The position numbers and the translations under genes are program-made. The notes beneath the pieces were generated by a model that saw only the letters and a list, made by a program, of their open reading frames with translations, did no database searches and had not been told where the DNA came from. 64,000 nt of DNA from Tardibacter chloracetimidivorans (GTDB lineage Bacteria > Pseudomonadota > Alphaproteobacteria > Sphingomonadales > Sphingomonadaceae). The DNA is taken from the NCBI RefSeq assembly GCF_001890385.1, contig NZ_CP018221.1:2095501-2159500 (forward strand). The letters are read 5' to 3'. This document shows, in pieces, positions 8,307-16,903 of the stretch. The first letter of the stretch is position 1. Every line of letters begins with the position of its first letter.

Positions 8307-8533
8307 TTATCTTCTCCAGCCGATGGAGAGCGCGACAATAACGGCCGGGACGATCAACAGCCATAGGTGCATCCCCCCGCCCGCGCGCACCGCGCTGTCG
8401 TGAACGGCGAGGCGGCGGCCCTCCAGGAGGCGGGCCCATCGGCATGATCCCGGCGAGTTGGGGCAAACACTAATAGGCTTCCCTGGTAGTCCGGGTAAAA
8501 ATGCTAACAATACCGACACGGGAGTGGAAGCAG

Positions 8534-9499
8534 ATGCCGTTCTTCATGGTCGCAGCGTCACATTCTCCGCTGTTGGATTTTCCTGCCCGCGAGAGCTCTT
8601 CGGTGCTCAACATTCTCGCGGCCCTCGAGCAGGCGCGCGCGCGCATTCGCGCGTTCGATCCGGAATTGGTCATTCTCTTCGGCGTGGACCATTATGGCGG
8701 GCACCACATGGACTGCATGCCTTCCTTCTGCGTTGGCGTTGAAGCGACCGCCATCGCAGACGTCGGAGGTACGCCGGGACGGCTCAATGTGCCGCGGGAG
8801 CTTGCCGTCCAGGCGGTCAAGGCGATCCGTGCTGCCGGAGTCGACACCGCCGTGTCCTACGCGATGGACGTGGATCACGGCTTTTCCCAAGCGCTCAAGC
8901 GGCTTTTGGGCGGCGTCAACGCCTATCCTGTCCTCCCCATCTTCGTCAGCTGCCTTCAGCCGCCGTTTAGCCCGTTTGCGCGCGCTCGCGCGCTTGGCGA
9001 GGCGGTCGGCAGCTTTGCACGCACGCTTGGACAGAAGCGCATATTATTCATGGGAACGGGTGGGCTCGCTCATAACCCTTATCACCTGTTCCCGCCGATC
9101 GACGAGGTGCAGCCCGAGTGGCGCCCCTACATCCTTCATGGCAAGGCACAGTCCGACGTGCCGCAGCAGGACTGGCTCGACTACGAAATCCGGGAGCATC
9201 ACGTCGGCGCAAAGATGCTTATCAGCGACGAAATGACCCATGAGATGGTGGGCTTGAACGACAGGTGGGACAAGGCTTTCCTGGCGACCTATTGCGAAGG
9301 TGCGCTATCGACGTTCGATCAATGGGACCCCGAACAGGTCATGGCGGAGGCAGGCATCGGGGCGGTCGAGACCCAGTCCTGGATCGCTGCAGGACAAGCA
9401 ATGCTCACCGCATCGGGCGCAGTTCCTCGAGTCATGTTTCATGAAGTCTCGATGGAGGTGGGGATCGGGTTCGGGATAGCAGATGCCGGACCGGCATAG
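8534..9499 (+). CDS. Class III (LigB/MhpB-type) extradiol ring-cleavage dioxygenase
   Basis: This 321-residue protein closely follows the pattern of MhpB, 2,3-dihydroxyphenylpropionate 1,2-dioxygenase. It has SHSPL with H10, a metal-site His in FGVDHYGGHH (H53), the catalytic pair D114-H115 in MDVDHGFSQ, which corresponds to MhpB Asp114/His115, and MGTGGLAHNPY, which carries the second catalytic His. It cleaves a catechol next to one hydroxyl (meta-cleavage) using Fe(II) and O2. The start at ATG 8534 follows GGGAGTGGAAGCAG; an ATG 33 bases earlier has no better ribosome site. It heads a rightward run with the cupin-like and aldolase genes, consistent with cleavage of the diol made by one of the two dioxygenases. 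The catechol it prefers is not known. Confidence 0.88.
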   Translation: MPFFMVAASHSPLLDFPARESSSVLNILAALEQARARIRAFDPELVILFGVDHYGGHHMDCMPSFCVGVEATAIADVGGTPGRLNVPRELAVQAVKAIRAAGVDTAVSYAMDVDHGFSQALKRLLGGVNAYPVLPIFVSCLQPPFSPFARARALGEAVGSFARTLGQKRILFMGTGGLAHNPYHLFPPIDEVQPEWRPYILHGKAQSDVPQQDWLDYEIREHHVGAKMLISDEMTHEMVGLNDRWDKAFLATYCEGALSTFDQWDPEQVMAEAGIGAVETQSWIAAGQAMLTASGAVPRVMFHEVSMEVGIGFGIADAGPA

Positions 9500-9552
9500 C
9501 TTCGTTACCGGCCGACCCGCACCGATTTCGATCAGATGGAGAGCTATGCCCC

Positions 9553-10470
9553 ATGGCTTATGACAACACGGATCCTCGATCGCTGCTGGCCGGCGCGAAG
9601 GCGCCGCCGCCCGTCATCGATTATGCCGATGCCGAGACGATAGAGTTTCACAAGATTCCACCTTCCGAAACGGGCCCGGGGTATAAAACCTGGTACGGGA
9701 GGGGGCAGAACGTCGTGATCGCCTATTCCGAGGTGGAGCCGGGGGCCGTACTCGCGCGCGAAGCCCATTGCGACGAGTATATGGCGTTCTTTCCCGACCA
9801 GGAGATCACAGCCGACATCGACACGTCGAACGGAAGTGCCACCGATGTCGGCTACCAGCTCGCTATTGTTCCGCCTGGCGACAGCCAGATCAAGATCACG
9901 TCGGGACGTGGCGTGGTCATGCGGGTTTTCAGTTCCTTCTCGCCGGACCTGGCCGAAAAGAGCTACAACGCGGCCTCTTACAAAACGCCGCACCCCAACG
10001 TAGCGCCATTCCAGGCGTGGCCGGACCCGCCGGAAGGGTTCAAGCTACGCCTCTATCCTTTTAGCGTCGAGCCGACCGAGGGCCGCTTCGGCGTGCTCTA
10101 CCGATCCACCAATATGATGGTGAACCTCTTCCCTGTCGCGGAGGAACCGCGCGACCCGAACAAGATGTCGCCGCACCATCACGATGACTTTGAACAGTGT
10201 TCCCTGACCTTGCAGGGGGACTTTATGCATTATATTCGCTGGCCCTGGACGGTGAACAAGGCCATCTGGCGCGATGATGCAAAGATCAGGTGCTCGGCTC
10301 CGTCAATAACGATAATTCCGCCTCCCGCCATCCACACCTCGCAGGCTCTTGCACCCGGCCCCTGCCATCTGATCGATATTTTTGGACCGCCGCGCGTCGA
10401 CTTTTCGCTGAAGCCGGGCTGGGTTTTGAACGCCGACGATTACCCGATGCCATCGCCGGATGGGGAATGA
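9553..10470 (+). CDS. Cupin-like protein of unknown function
   Basis: The 305-residue protein has two similar beta-rich halves. The C-terminal half contains a cupin-type metal motif, PHHHDDFEQCSLTLQGDF (His cluster plus Glu, about residues 210-230), and a second His in PPPAIHTSQA about 40 residues on; the N-terminal half has AREAHCDEYMAFFPDQE. This is the look of a bicupin with one or two metal sites. It lies between the extradiol dioxygenase and the HpcH/HpaI aldolase, 53 bases after the former, in one transcriptional run. A role in processing the ring-cleavage product (isomerase, hydratase or decarboxylase) is possible, but I do not recognise a characterised homologue. The start ATG follows GGAGAGC at a comfortable distance. 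Confidence 0.65.
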   Translation: MAYDNTDPRSLLAGAKAPPPVIDYADAETIEFHKIPPSETGPGYKTWYGRGQNVVIAYSEVEPGAVLAREAHCDEYMAFFPDQEITADIDTSNGSATDVGYQLAIVPPGDSQIKITSGRGVVMRVFSSFSPDLAEKSYNAASYKTPHPNVAPFQAWPDPPEGFKLRLYPFSVEPTEGRFGVLYRSTNMMVNLFPVAEEPRDPNKMSPHHHDDFEQCSLTLQGDFMHYIRWPWTVNKAIWRDDAKIRCSAPSITIIPPPAIHTSQALAPGPCHLIDIFGPPRVDFSLKPGWVLNADDYPMPSPDGE

Positions 10471-10495
10471 GTCGACTTCATATAGAAAGCTGAAC

Positions 10496-11293
10496 ATGAG
10501 CGAAAACCGTCCTCATCCTCGTGAATTTCGCGCGCGTCTGGTGAGGGGCGAACCATTGCTGGGTACGTTCATGAAGGTACCGGCCACTCAAAACACCGAA
10601 GTCCTCGGCATGCTGGGCTTCGATTTCGTCGTGCTCGACGAGGAGCATGCGCCATGGACCCGCGCGACGCTTGACCAGAGCCTGCTGGCGGCGCGGGCGG
10701 CTGGCACCGCGGGGATCGTTCGCATTGCCCGCCCCGACGCCGCCAGCGTCCTCTCCGTTCTCGATGATGGCGCGATCGGCGTCATGTGCCCTCACGTCGA
10801 TTCTGCCGAAAAAGCACGCAACCTCGTTTCATGGGCAAAATATCATGGAGGCATGCGCGGCGCCGGCGTCAGCCGTGGCTGCGATTATGGCGCGCTTCCT
10901 GACATGACACGGACGGCTGACAGCTTCACAACGGTCATATGCATGATCGAAGATCGTCAAGCGCTTGACGTCATAGACGATATATCGAAGGTCGAAGGCG
11001 TCGATGCGATGTTCCTGGGACGTGGCGATCTCGGGCTTTCACTGAGCAACGCCAGCGATCCGGTGCCGGCGCTTGCTGACGCCGTCGAGAATGTGGTCCA
11101 CATCGCAAAGGCGAACGGCAAAGCCGTGTCGGCCGTCGTGCAGTCGATGAAGAGCGACGAGGCCAAATGGTTGATCGACCTCGGCGTCACGGCCATGATG
11201 GTTGCTCAGGATCTTGCCTTCATGCGGCAGGCTGCCAGCGCCGCACTCAATGATTTCAACGAGGTCATGAAGGGTGTCGGCCAGACACCCTAA
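10496..11293 (+). CDS. HpcH/HpaI-family aldolase
   Basis: The 265-residue protein has the family signature around GFDFVVLDEEHAPW (metal/substrate site), PHVDSAEKARNLVSWAKYHG, and the GVDAMFLGRGDLGLSL segment that carries the metal-binding Asp. Class II pyruvate aldolases of this kind split 4-hydroxy-2-oxo acids to pyruvate (or an oxalo compound) and an aldehyde, the usual last step of meta-cleavage pathways. It sits directly after the extradiol dioxygenase and cupin-like genes, which supports that role. Two starts are possible: ATG 10460, overlapping the cupin gene, or ATG 10496 (MSENRPHP), which I prefer because family alignment starts near there. Citrate-lyase-like or malyl-CoA lyase activity is less likely. 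Confidence 0.8.
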   Translation: MSENRPHPREFRARLVRGEPLLGTFMKVPATQNTEVLGMLGFDFVVLDEEHAPWTRATLDQSLLAARAAGTAGIVRIARPDAASVLSVLDDGAIGVMCPHVDSAEKARNLVSWAKYHGGMRGAGVSRGCDYGALPDMTRTADSFTTVICMIEDRQALDVIDDISKVEGVDAMFLGRGDLGLSLSNASDPVPALADAVENVVHIAKANGKAVSAVVQSMKSDEAKWLIDLGVTAMMVAQDLAFMRQAASAALNDFNEVMKGVGQTP

Positions 11294-11389
11294 ACTGGCG
11301 TGTTCCGGCACGAAAGCTCGGCACGGAGTTGTGGAGACCGCCTGACAGGGTGCGGCCGAAGACCGCCCCGACATTGCCGCTATGAAGGT

Positions 11390-12349
11390 TCAGGCATCTT
11401 CACTGTCGTCCGATTGGTTCATCGTCCGATGCGCCGCGAGCATCATCAGCATTTTGTCTCGCCAGTCACACCTGCTGGCCAGGTCCTCCAGAGGTAGAGC
11501 TTGGCGTCGCTCTGCCGCAACTCGTTCAATGAGGTCGGGGTGCCATTGCGCGGGATGCCGTCGATCCATCGCAATCGAGTGATAGAGCGGTCCAAGGCGC
11601 TCGGCGTAGTCAGCGACTCCGCCAGGAGCGTTCAGGTCTATTGTTTCAAAAGGCCCCATGAAGGACCATCTCATTCCCAAACCCTCTGACACGGTCCGGT
11701 CAATGTCGGCTGCCGAGGCTACGCCCGCGTCGAAGAGGGCCCAGGCTTCGTTCAGCAAGGCGCCTTGAAGTCTATTGAGAACGAACCCGTTGATCTCCCG
11801 GCTGAGAACTATCGGCTTCTGCCCGACACTTTCCATAAAGTCCCGCAGCAACGGGGCGATCGAGGGGTCGGTCCAAGGCGAAGGCACAAGCTCTACCAAC
11901 GGAATAAGGTGGGGGGGATTGACGGGGTGCGCGATGATGAATCGCTCGCGCCTCTGCACATCGCCGGTGAATTCGGATGCTGGGATTCCGGAGCTTGAGC
12001 TGCCTACGATCGCATCTGCGCGGATTGCCGCACCGATCGCAAGTGAAATCCTGTGCTTCACGTCGACGCGCTCGAAGACCGACTCCTGCACATAATCGGC
12101 TTCGGCGACGGCGTCTTCAAGACTGTCCGATACCGTTATCCGAGCCAGAATGCTGGGAACGTCGCGGGTGAGTCCGCAGCGTTCCATCTCGTTCAAGCTG
12201 TCGCGAATCCAGTCCATCACGGATGCTCGGATCGCGGGCTGAGCATCATAAATGGACACCGATTGTCCGGCACGCGCGAAAACAATCGCCCAACCCGCCC
12301 CAACGAGGCCTGCTCCCACCACTGCGACCCGTTCAAACCTGCGGTTCAT
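11390..12349 (-). CDS. 3-hydroxyacyl-CoA dehydrogenase-like protein (lambda-crystallin/carnitine dehydrogenase type)
   Basis: The 319-residue protein has an N-terminal Rossmann motif VVGAGLVGAGWA (GxGxxG), an acidic residue ending beta-2 (IYD), the conserved SSSSGI segment, the catalytic His in IAHPVNPPHLIPLVELV, and a C-terminal helical domain (FVLNRLQGALLNEAW). The HPVNPP signature and the single C-terminal domain point to the lambda-crystallin, L-gulonate 3-dehydrogenase or L-carnitine dehydrogenase branch rather than FadB. It would oxidise a 3-hydroxy acid with NAD. It is convergent with the aldolase gene and divergent from the HisD-like gene (81 bases between the annotated starts). Confidence 0.75.
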   Translation of the reverse strand: MNRRFERVAVVGAGLVGAGWAIVFARAGQSVSIYDAQPAIRASVMDWIRDSLNEMERCGLTRDVPSILARITVSDSLEDAVAEADYVQESVFERVDVKHRISLAIGAAIRADAIVGSSSSGIPASEFTGDVQRRERFIIAHPVNPPHLIPLVELVPSPWTDPSIAPLLRDFMESVGQKPIVLSREINGFVLNRLQGALLNEAWALFDAGVASAADIDRTVSEGLGMRWSFMGPFETIDLNAPGGVADYAERLGPLYHSIAMDRRHPAQWHPDLIERVAAERRQALPLEDLASRCDWRDKMLMMLAAHRTMNQSDDSEDA

Positions 12350-12475
12350 GCTTTCCTCCGCAATCCACGTCGTGAAAAACTCGGTGACAATCGCGACCGC
12401 CGCCGCTACTGAAACTTCTTAGTCAATAGGATGACTCAGCGGTCAGTCAGAGACATATACGAGGAGGTGGCGGAG

Positions 12476-13801
12476 ATGCAATATTTGAAGCGGAGTGTAG
12501 CGACGGATGTGCGCGCGAAGGCCGATCGTGGTGTCCGCGACATTGTCGAGAAGACGCTCGCCGACATAGAGGATCGCGGTGACGCCGCCGTACGCGAACT
12601 ATCTATCAAGTTCGACGGATGGGACCGTGAGAGCTACGCTCTGACGCCAGGCGAGAAACAGGATTGTCTCGATCAACTCTCCGGGCAGGACCTGAAGGAT
12701 ATCGAATTCGCGCAGGCGCAGGTTCGAAATTTCGCTCAGATCCAGCGTGACTCGATGAAAGATGTGGAAGTCGAAACGTTGCCGGGCGTCGTCCTCGGTC
12801 ACAAGAACCTGCCGCTGAACAGCGCCGGCTGTTACATCCCTGGTGGGAAATACCCGCTGCTGGCGTCGGCGCACATGTCAGTGATCACCGCGAAGGTGGC
12901 CGGGGTGCCACGCGTCATCACCTGCGCGCCGCCGTTTCAGGGAAAGCCGGCGCCAGCGATTGTCGCTGCGCAAGTGTTGGCGGGTGCCGACGAAATCTAC
13001 GCGCTTGGCGGCATTCAGGCGGTCGGCGCCATGGCCATCGGCACCGAGAGCATCAGGCCCGTCGACATCTTGGTGGGGCCCGGAAATGCCTTTGTCGCGG
13101 AGGCCAAGCGGCAACTCTTCGGACGCGTGGGAATCGATCTGTTCGCTGGACCGACCGAGACTCTGGTGATTGCCGACGAGATCGGCTGTGATGCGGAACT
13201 CGCCGCCACCGATCTCCTCGGTCAGGCCGAGCACGGCCCGGACAGCCCTGCCATTCTCCTCACGACGTCGGAAAAACTCGCTCGCGAGACGATGGCGGAG
13301 ATCGAACGGTTACTCCGGATTCTTCCGACAGCCGACTACGCGCGAAAGGCATGGGAGAGCTACGGAGAGGTTATCGTGGCGGACGACGCCATCGAGATGG
13401 TGCGCATCGCGGACGACATTGCATCCGAGCATGTGCAGGTGATGACCGGTGATCCGGACTTCTTCCTGCGCAACATGACGAACTACGGGGCCTTGTTCCT
13501 TGGCGCACGCACAAACGTCAGCTTCGGCGACAAGGTCATCGGTACCAACCACACATTGCCGACCAAAAAGGCTGCACGGTATACGGGCGGGCTGTGGGTC
13601 GGGAAGTTTCTCAAGACCTGCACATATCAAAGAGTGCTGACTGACGAAGCGTCGGCGATGATCGGAGAATATTGCAGCCGACTGTGTGCGCTTGAAGGCT
13701 TTGCCGGTCATGGCGAGCAAGCAAACATTCGGGTGCGTCGATACGGTCATCGCGACATCCCCTATGCTGGAGCGGTTGAACCTCTGCGCGGGGCCGAGTG
13801 A
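12476..13801 (+). CDS. Histidinol-dehydrogenase paralog (HpsN-like NAD-dependent dehydrogenase)
   Basis: The protein keeps the HisD fold and key residues: zinc/substrate ligands in [11 protein letters not shown], the catalytic Glu-His pair in IASEHVQV, and His in GFAGHGEQA. No other his gene is near, and it sits among catabolic SDR and thioesterase genes. HisD paralogs of this kind, such as HpsN (sulfopropanediol 3-dehydrogenase), carry out two-step oxidation of an alcohol to an acid. The start is set by a strong GAGGAGGTGG at 12461-12470 ahead of ATG 12476, giving 441 residues beginning MQYLKRS, like other members; an ATG at 12431 adds 15 atypical residues. The stop is one base from the next ATG, so it is coupled to the SDR. 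Confidence 0.78.
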   Translation: MQYLKRSVATDVRAKADRGVRDIVEKTLADIEDRGDAAVRELSIKFDGWDRESYALTPGEKQDCLDQLSGQDLKDIEFAQAQVRNFAQIQRDSMKDVEVETLPGVVLGHKNLPLNSAGCYIPGGKYPLLASAHMSVITAKVAGVPRVITCAPPFQGKPAPAIVAAQVLAGADEIYALGGIQAVGAMAIGTESIRPVDILVGPGNAFVAEAKRQLFGRVGIDLFAGPTETLVIADEIGCDAELAATDLLGQAEHGPDSPAILLTTSEKLARETMAEIERLLRILPTADYARKAWESYGEVIVADDAIEMVRIADDIASEHVQVMTGDPDFFLRNMTNYGALFLGARTNVSFGDKVIGTNHTLPTKKAARYTGGLWVGKFLKTCTYQRVLTDEASAMIGEYCSRLCALEGFAGHGEQANIRVRRYGHRDIPYAGAVEPLRGAE

Positions 13802-13802
13802 C

Positions 13803-14567
13803 ATGGACTTGCCCAGAACGCCTTCATTTCGGCTGGACGGCCGCCGTGCGCTGGTAACGGGCGCCGGTAGGGGCATCGGCCTCGCGTTGGCGGCGGCACT
13901 TGCGCAAGCGGGAGCTGAGGTCACTCTCGCGGCGCGTTCGGGCGAAGAAATCGAAGCGGCCGCGATAGCCATTCAGAAGGCGGGAGGCGCCGCTACCGCC
14001 GCGGTCCTTGACGTGACCGACATGGCGGCCGTCCACAGCTTCTTTGCTGAGCGCCCGGCGTTTCACATTCTCGTCAACAACGCCGGCACAAACCGCCCGA
14101 TGACGATGCAACAGGTATCGGAGGCGGACTATGACGCGGTGCTTGATCTTAATCTGAAGGCGGCCTTCTTCTTAACCCAGCAGGCGGTCCGCGCCATGAT
14201 TGATGAGGAGATCGCGGGGAGCCTGATCCACATCGGCTCGCAGATGGGTCATGTCGGAGGCCCTAACCGCTCGCTGTACTGCGCGTCCAAATGGGCGATC
14301 GAAGGCATGAACAAGGCTTTCGCGCTCGATCTGGCATCGCATCGCATTCGGTCCAACACCATCGCACCGACATTCATTGCAACGCCTATGACGAAGCCGT
14401 TTTTCGATGATCCCGATTTCATGCGCTCTGTTCTCGACAAGATCAAACTCGGCCGCCTCGGCACCGTCGAGGACCTCATGGGCGCCGTCGTCTTTCTGGC
14501 GTCGGACGCATCCTCGCTGGTTACCGGAACGAGCATCATCGTCGACGGCGGCTGGACAGCTGACTGA
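13803..14567 (+). CDS. Short-chain dehydrogenase/reductase
   Basis: This 254-residue classical SDR has TGAGRGIG at about residues 17-24, Arg after beta-2 (LAAR), which suggests NADP use, NNAGTN, catalytic Ser in HIGSQMGH, and Tyr-x3-Lys in YCASK. The C-terminal TGTSIIVDGGW is typical of the gluconate-5-dehydrogenase/FabG-like branch. Its ATG lies one base after the HisD-like stop, so the two enzymes are probably made together and may act on the same alcohol or keto acid. The hot-dog thioesterase follows 67 bases later. Substrate unknown. Confidence 0.78.
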   Translation: MDLPRTPSFRLDGRRALVTGAGRGIGLALAAALAQAGAEVTLAARSGEEIEAAAIAIQKAGGAATAAVLDVTDMAAVHSFFAERPAFHILVNNAGTNRPMTMQQVSEADYDAVLDLNLKAAFFLTQQAVRAMIDEEIAGSLIHIGSQMGHVGGPNRSLYCASKWAIEGMNKAFALDLASHRIRSNTIAPTFIATPMTKPFFDDPDFMRSVLDKIKLGRLGTVEDLMGAVVFLASDASSLVTGTSIIVDGGWTAD

Positions 14568-14634
14568 CCGTTCGCCGCAGTGCTCCCACTCCCAAGACTG
14601 CCCAGGCCGAGCCCAACCTCCCGGAGATAACATA

Positions 14635-15066
14635 ATGAGCCGCGACCCATTCCGCCCACGATCCGCCTACCGCCACTGGACGCCTGTCCTGACGCGATGG
14701 TTCGACAATGACGTCTTCGGACACGTCAACAATACGATTTACTACGGCTGGCTCGACACGGCCGTATGCGGATGGCTTATGGAGGTCGGCTTGCTTGAAG
14801 TCGAAGGGGAGGACCTCATAGGATTAGTGATCGAAACCGGCTGCGCCTATGCAAGCCCGGTCAGCTTTCCCCAGCGGGTGGAAATCGGTCTACGCGTAGC
14901 CAGGATAGGCAATTCGAGCGTGACATATCACCTCGGGGTTTTTGTAGAAAGCGCTGAAGCCGCTTCGGCGCAGGGACATTTCACGCATGTTTACGTCGAT
15001 CGGACCGATCGACGGCCGGCGAAACTCGATGAGCGATGGCGCACATTGCTTTCACAGCTGACGTAG
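14635..15066 (+). CDS. Acyl-CoA thioesterase, 4-hydroxybenzoyl-CoA thioesterase (hot-dog) family
   Basis: The 143-residue protein matches the single hot-dog 4HBT family in length. The signature TRWFDNDVFGHVNNTIYYGW contains the catalytic Asp (position equivalent to Asp17 of the Pseudomonas enzyme) and the conserved His-Val-Asn. The central helix follows with LDTAVCGWLMEVG. It would hydrolyse an acyl- or aroyl-CoA to the free acid. The start at ATG 14635 follows GGAGATAACATA, while the longer frame upstream runs inside the SDR gene. It ends the rightward HisD-like/SDR run. The presence of a thioesterase implies a CoA ester intermediate in this part of the pathway. Confidence 0.8.
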   Translation: MSRDPFRPRSAYRHWTPVLTRWFDNDVFGHVNNTIYYGWLDTAVCGWLMEVGLLEVEGEDLIGLVIETGCAYASPVSFPQRVEIGLRVARIGNSSVTYHLGVFVESAEAASAQGHFTHVYVDRTDRRPAKLDERWRTLLSQLT

Positions 15067-15143
15067 GTAGATCCTTTCGCACCGGCTGAAGGTTTACGGC
15101 AGGCGGGTCCCACGCCGGTGCTTGTCACTATTTTTCTCGAGAA

Positions 15144-15413
15144 TTAGGACAATTTTCTAGAGAACCATGCTCGCGCCTTGATCAGGCGCATTCGCACCAG
15201 TTCTGCCTCGGAGTCGCAAATCACTGATGCGGGCCCTGAGCAATATATGCGGGACGCTGAAGCAGACCGAACGCGCAGGCGCCCGAGGTCGCCACGAGCG
15301 CCATGGCAGTCGGAGGCCGCGACTCCGATCGGGATGAAATTGCCGCCGCTCGGGACGATCGCGGCTGAGCCGAACAGCCCCACTATTTCGGCGAGAAAAA
15401 GAAAATGGGTCAT
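15144..15413 (-). CDS. Small hypothetical protein, translationally coupled to the MFS gene
   Basis: An 89-residue frame begins at an ATG at 15411-15413 that overlaps the stop of the MFS transporter gene (ATGA), an arrangement typical of a coupled downstream gene. The N terminus is hydrophobic (THFLFLAEIVGLFGSAAIVP) and could be a signal or membrane anchor. The rest has three cysteines (DCHGAR, YCSGPASVICD) and ends in a basic stretch (RLIKARAWFSRKLS). I do not recognise a family. Because the MFS gene upstream is split by an insertion sequence, expression may be affected. Chance overlap cannot be excluded. Confidence 0.4.
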   Translation of the reverse strand: MTHFLFLAEIVGLFGSAAIVPSGGNFIPIGVAASDCHGARGDLGRLRVRSASASRIYCSGPASVICDSEAELVRMRLIKARAWFSRKLS

Positions 15414-16097
15414 TCGGTCGGCAATGACGGCGTTTCCACCTTGCGCTCCGGGGTGGCCAAAGCCGCACGCCCGAGGACTGCGATCGCCATGCACCCTAAC
15501 GACGCTGCCAACATGAGCGCGGCGATGTAAAACGCGCCTTGGACGTCATTGGCATGCACGCCCGCCGAAGCTATCGCCGGACCTACGCCAGCACCGAGAA
15601 ACTGCGCCGGGCTAACGAACGCCATGCTGCGCCGGCTAGGATCGGCGAATTCTGCGAGGGGAAGCTGCAGCGACATCGTGAACATCCAAGCAAAGCCGAC
15701 GCCCCCGGTTACAGCCAGATAGACCATGGGCGACTGCTCGACAGAAAGTGCAAGACCGAACAAAATCAAAGCGATCAGACTGAACGTGAGACCGCCGCGC
15801 CAGCCGATCCAGCGGCTGAAGATAACAATGGCCAGTCCCCCGCACGCCTCCATTCCGATGCCGAAAGGGACCGCTGACCGCACCGCCCACTCAGGATATC
15901 CCCGCAGTATCGCCAAAGGCGGAATATAGACCCAGATCGACAGAACGGCCGCCATGCTGAGAAAAACGGACAGAAGGGCTATCCAGCCGGACTTGGCCAA
16001 AGCATTCCCGTTTTCAGTTGAAAAGCTCGGAGGATCGAACTCTTTAGGCAGAAATAGGGTCGTTAGGGTCCAAACTCAATCAGCCTCTTGAAAATCG

Positions 16098-16574
16098 TTG
16101 GTCTCATTGATTCAAGGCGTTTTCGCTGAAGAGGAGGCCTTGGGGATGTCGCGTTCGTTGTTCTGGCTATCGGATGAAGCGTGGACAGCAATCGAGCTCC
16201 ACTTGCCCAAGAACCAGCCAGGAGCACGACGTGTTGATGACCGGCGGGTGATCTCCGGCATCGTTCACATGCTCAAGTGCGGCGGTCGCTGGGCAGATTG
16301 CCCCGCCGAATACGGGCCGGCGACGACGGTCTACAACCGATGGAACAGGTGGAGCCGGCGGGGCATCTGGACACGCATCCTGGCTGCACTGACCGAAGAA
16401 GGCTGGATCGCCGAGACCGGGCAGATCGATAGCAGCTACATCAAGGCTCACCGTAGCGCCGGTGGGGCAAAGGGGGGGCGCGAGCCAATGCCATTGGGAT
16501 CTCGCGTGGCGGCCGGACAACAAAGATCCACGCCCTTGTCGACGTCCTCGGACGGCCGCTTCGTCTCGTCCTGA
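16098..16574 (+). CDS. IS5/IS427-type transposase, orfA (N-terminal part)
   Basis: This frame encodes the N-terminal part of the transposase (LFWLSDEAWTAIELHLPKNQ, then RWADCPAEYGPATTVYNRWN, the DUF4096-type DNA-binding region) up to the first catalytic Asp in GQIDSSYIKAH. The likely start is the ATG at 16146 (MSRSLFWLSD); the frame is open back to 16098. After KAHRSAGGAKGG the frame runs into a run of seven G, where a -1 slip moves ribosomes into the orfB frame. The unslipped product ends about 30 residues later and would be inactive. Confidence 0.85.
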   Translation: MVSLIQGVFAEEEALGMSRSLFWLSDEAWTAIELHLPKNQPGARRVDDRRVISGIVHMLKCGGRWADCPAEYGPATTVYNRWNRWSRRGIWTRILAALTEEGWIAETGQIDSSYIKAHRSAGGAKGGREPMPLGSRVAAGQQRSTPLSTSSDGRFVSS

Positions 16575-16903
16575 CGCCCGGCAACACATCGGACGTGAAG
16601 GGCGCCGACCTGCTCATCAACGAAACAGCGGGAATGAAGCGGGTGATCGCCGACCGCGGCTACGACGCCAATCGCATTAGGACCATCCTGCGCGAACAGG
16701 GCACGACCCCGGTGATCCCCGGCCGCCGCAACCGCAAGCGCCCGATCCAATATGACAAACGCCGCTACAAAGATCGCTGGCGGGTCGAGGCTATGTTCTG
16801 CCGCCTCAAGGATTTCCGCCGGATCGCTACTCGCTACGACAAGCTTGCACGAAACTTCCTCTCAGCCGTAAGCCTCGCTGCCGCTGTGGCTTTCTGGCTC
16901 TGA
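16468..16903 (+). CDS. IS5/IS427-type transposase, orfB (C-terminal catalytic part, by -1 frameshift)
   Basis: In the -1 frame relative to orfA, the sequence after the G run at about 16470-16477 reads GGARANAIGISRGGRTTKIH, then LVLTPGNTSDVKGADLL (second catalytic Asp region), VIADRGYDANRIR, and the final VEAMFCRLKDFRRIATRYDK with the catalytic Glu. This is the DDE-Y(2)R(3)E(6)R C-terminal region of IS5 transposases. An independent start inside this frame (ATG 16595) would miss the catalytic core, so the fusion product is the probable enzyme. The stop is at 16901-16903, 14 bases before the end of the element. Confidence 0.85.

Noticed and set aside
8307-8369. A 21-codon hydrophobic frame (MHLWLLIVPAVIVALSIGWRR) just before the HAD gene
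   Set aside because: It ends next to the HAD start, but it lacks a properly spaced ribosome site and is too short to support without conservation.
12476-13801. Histidine biosynthesis histidinol dehydrogenase (hisD)
   Set aside because: The fold is the same, but no other his gene is nearby, the start and neighbours are those of catabolic paralogs, and the gene is coupled to an SDR.
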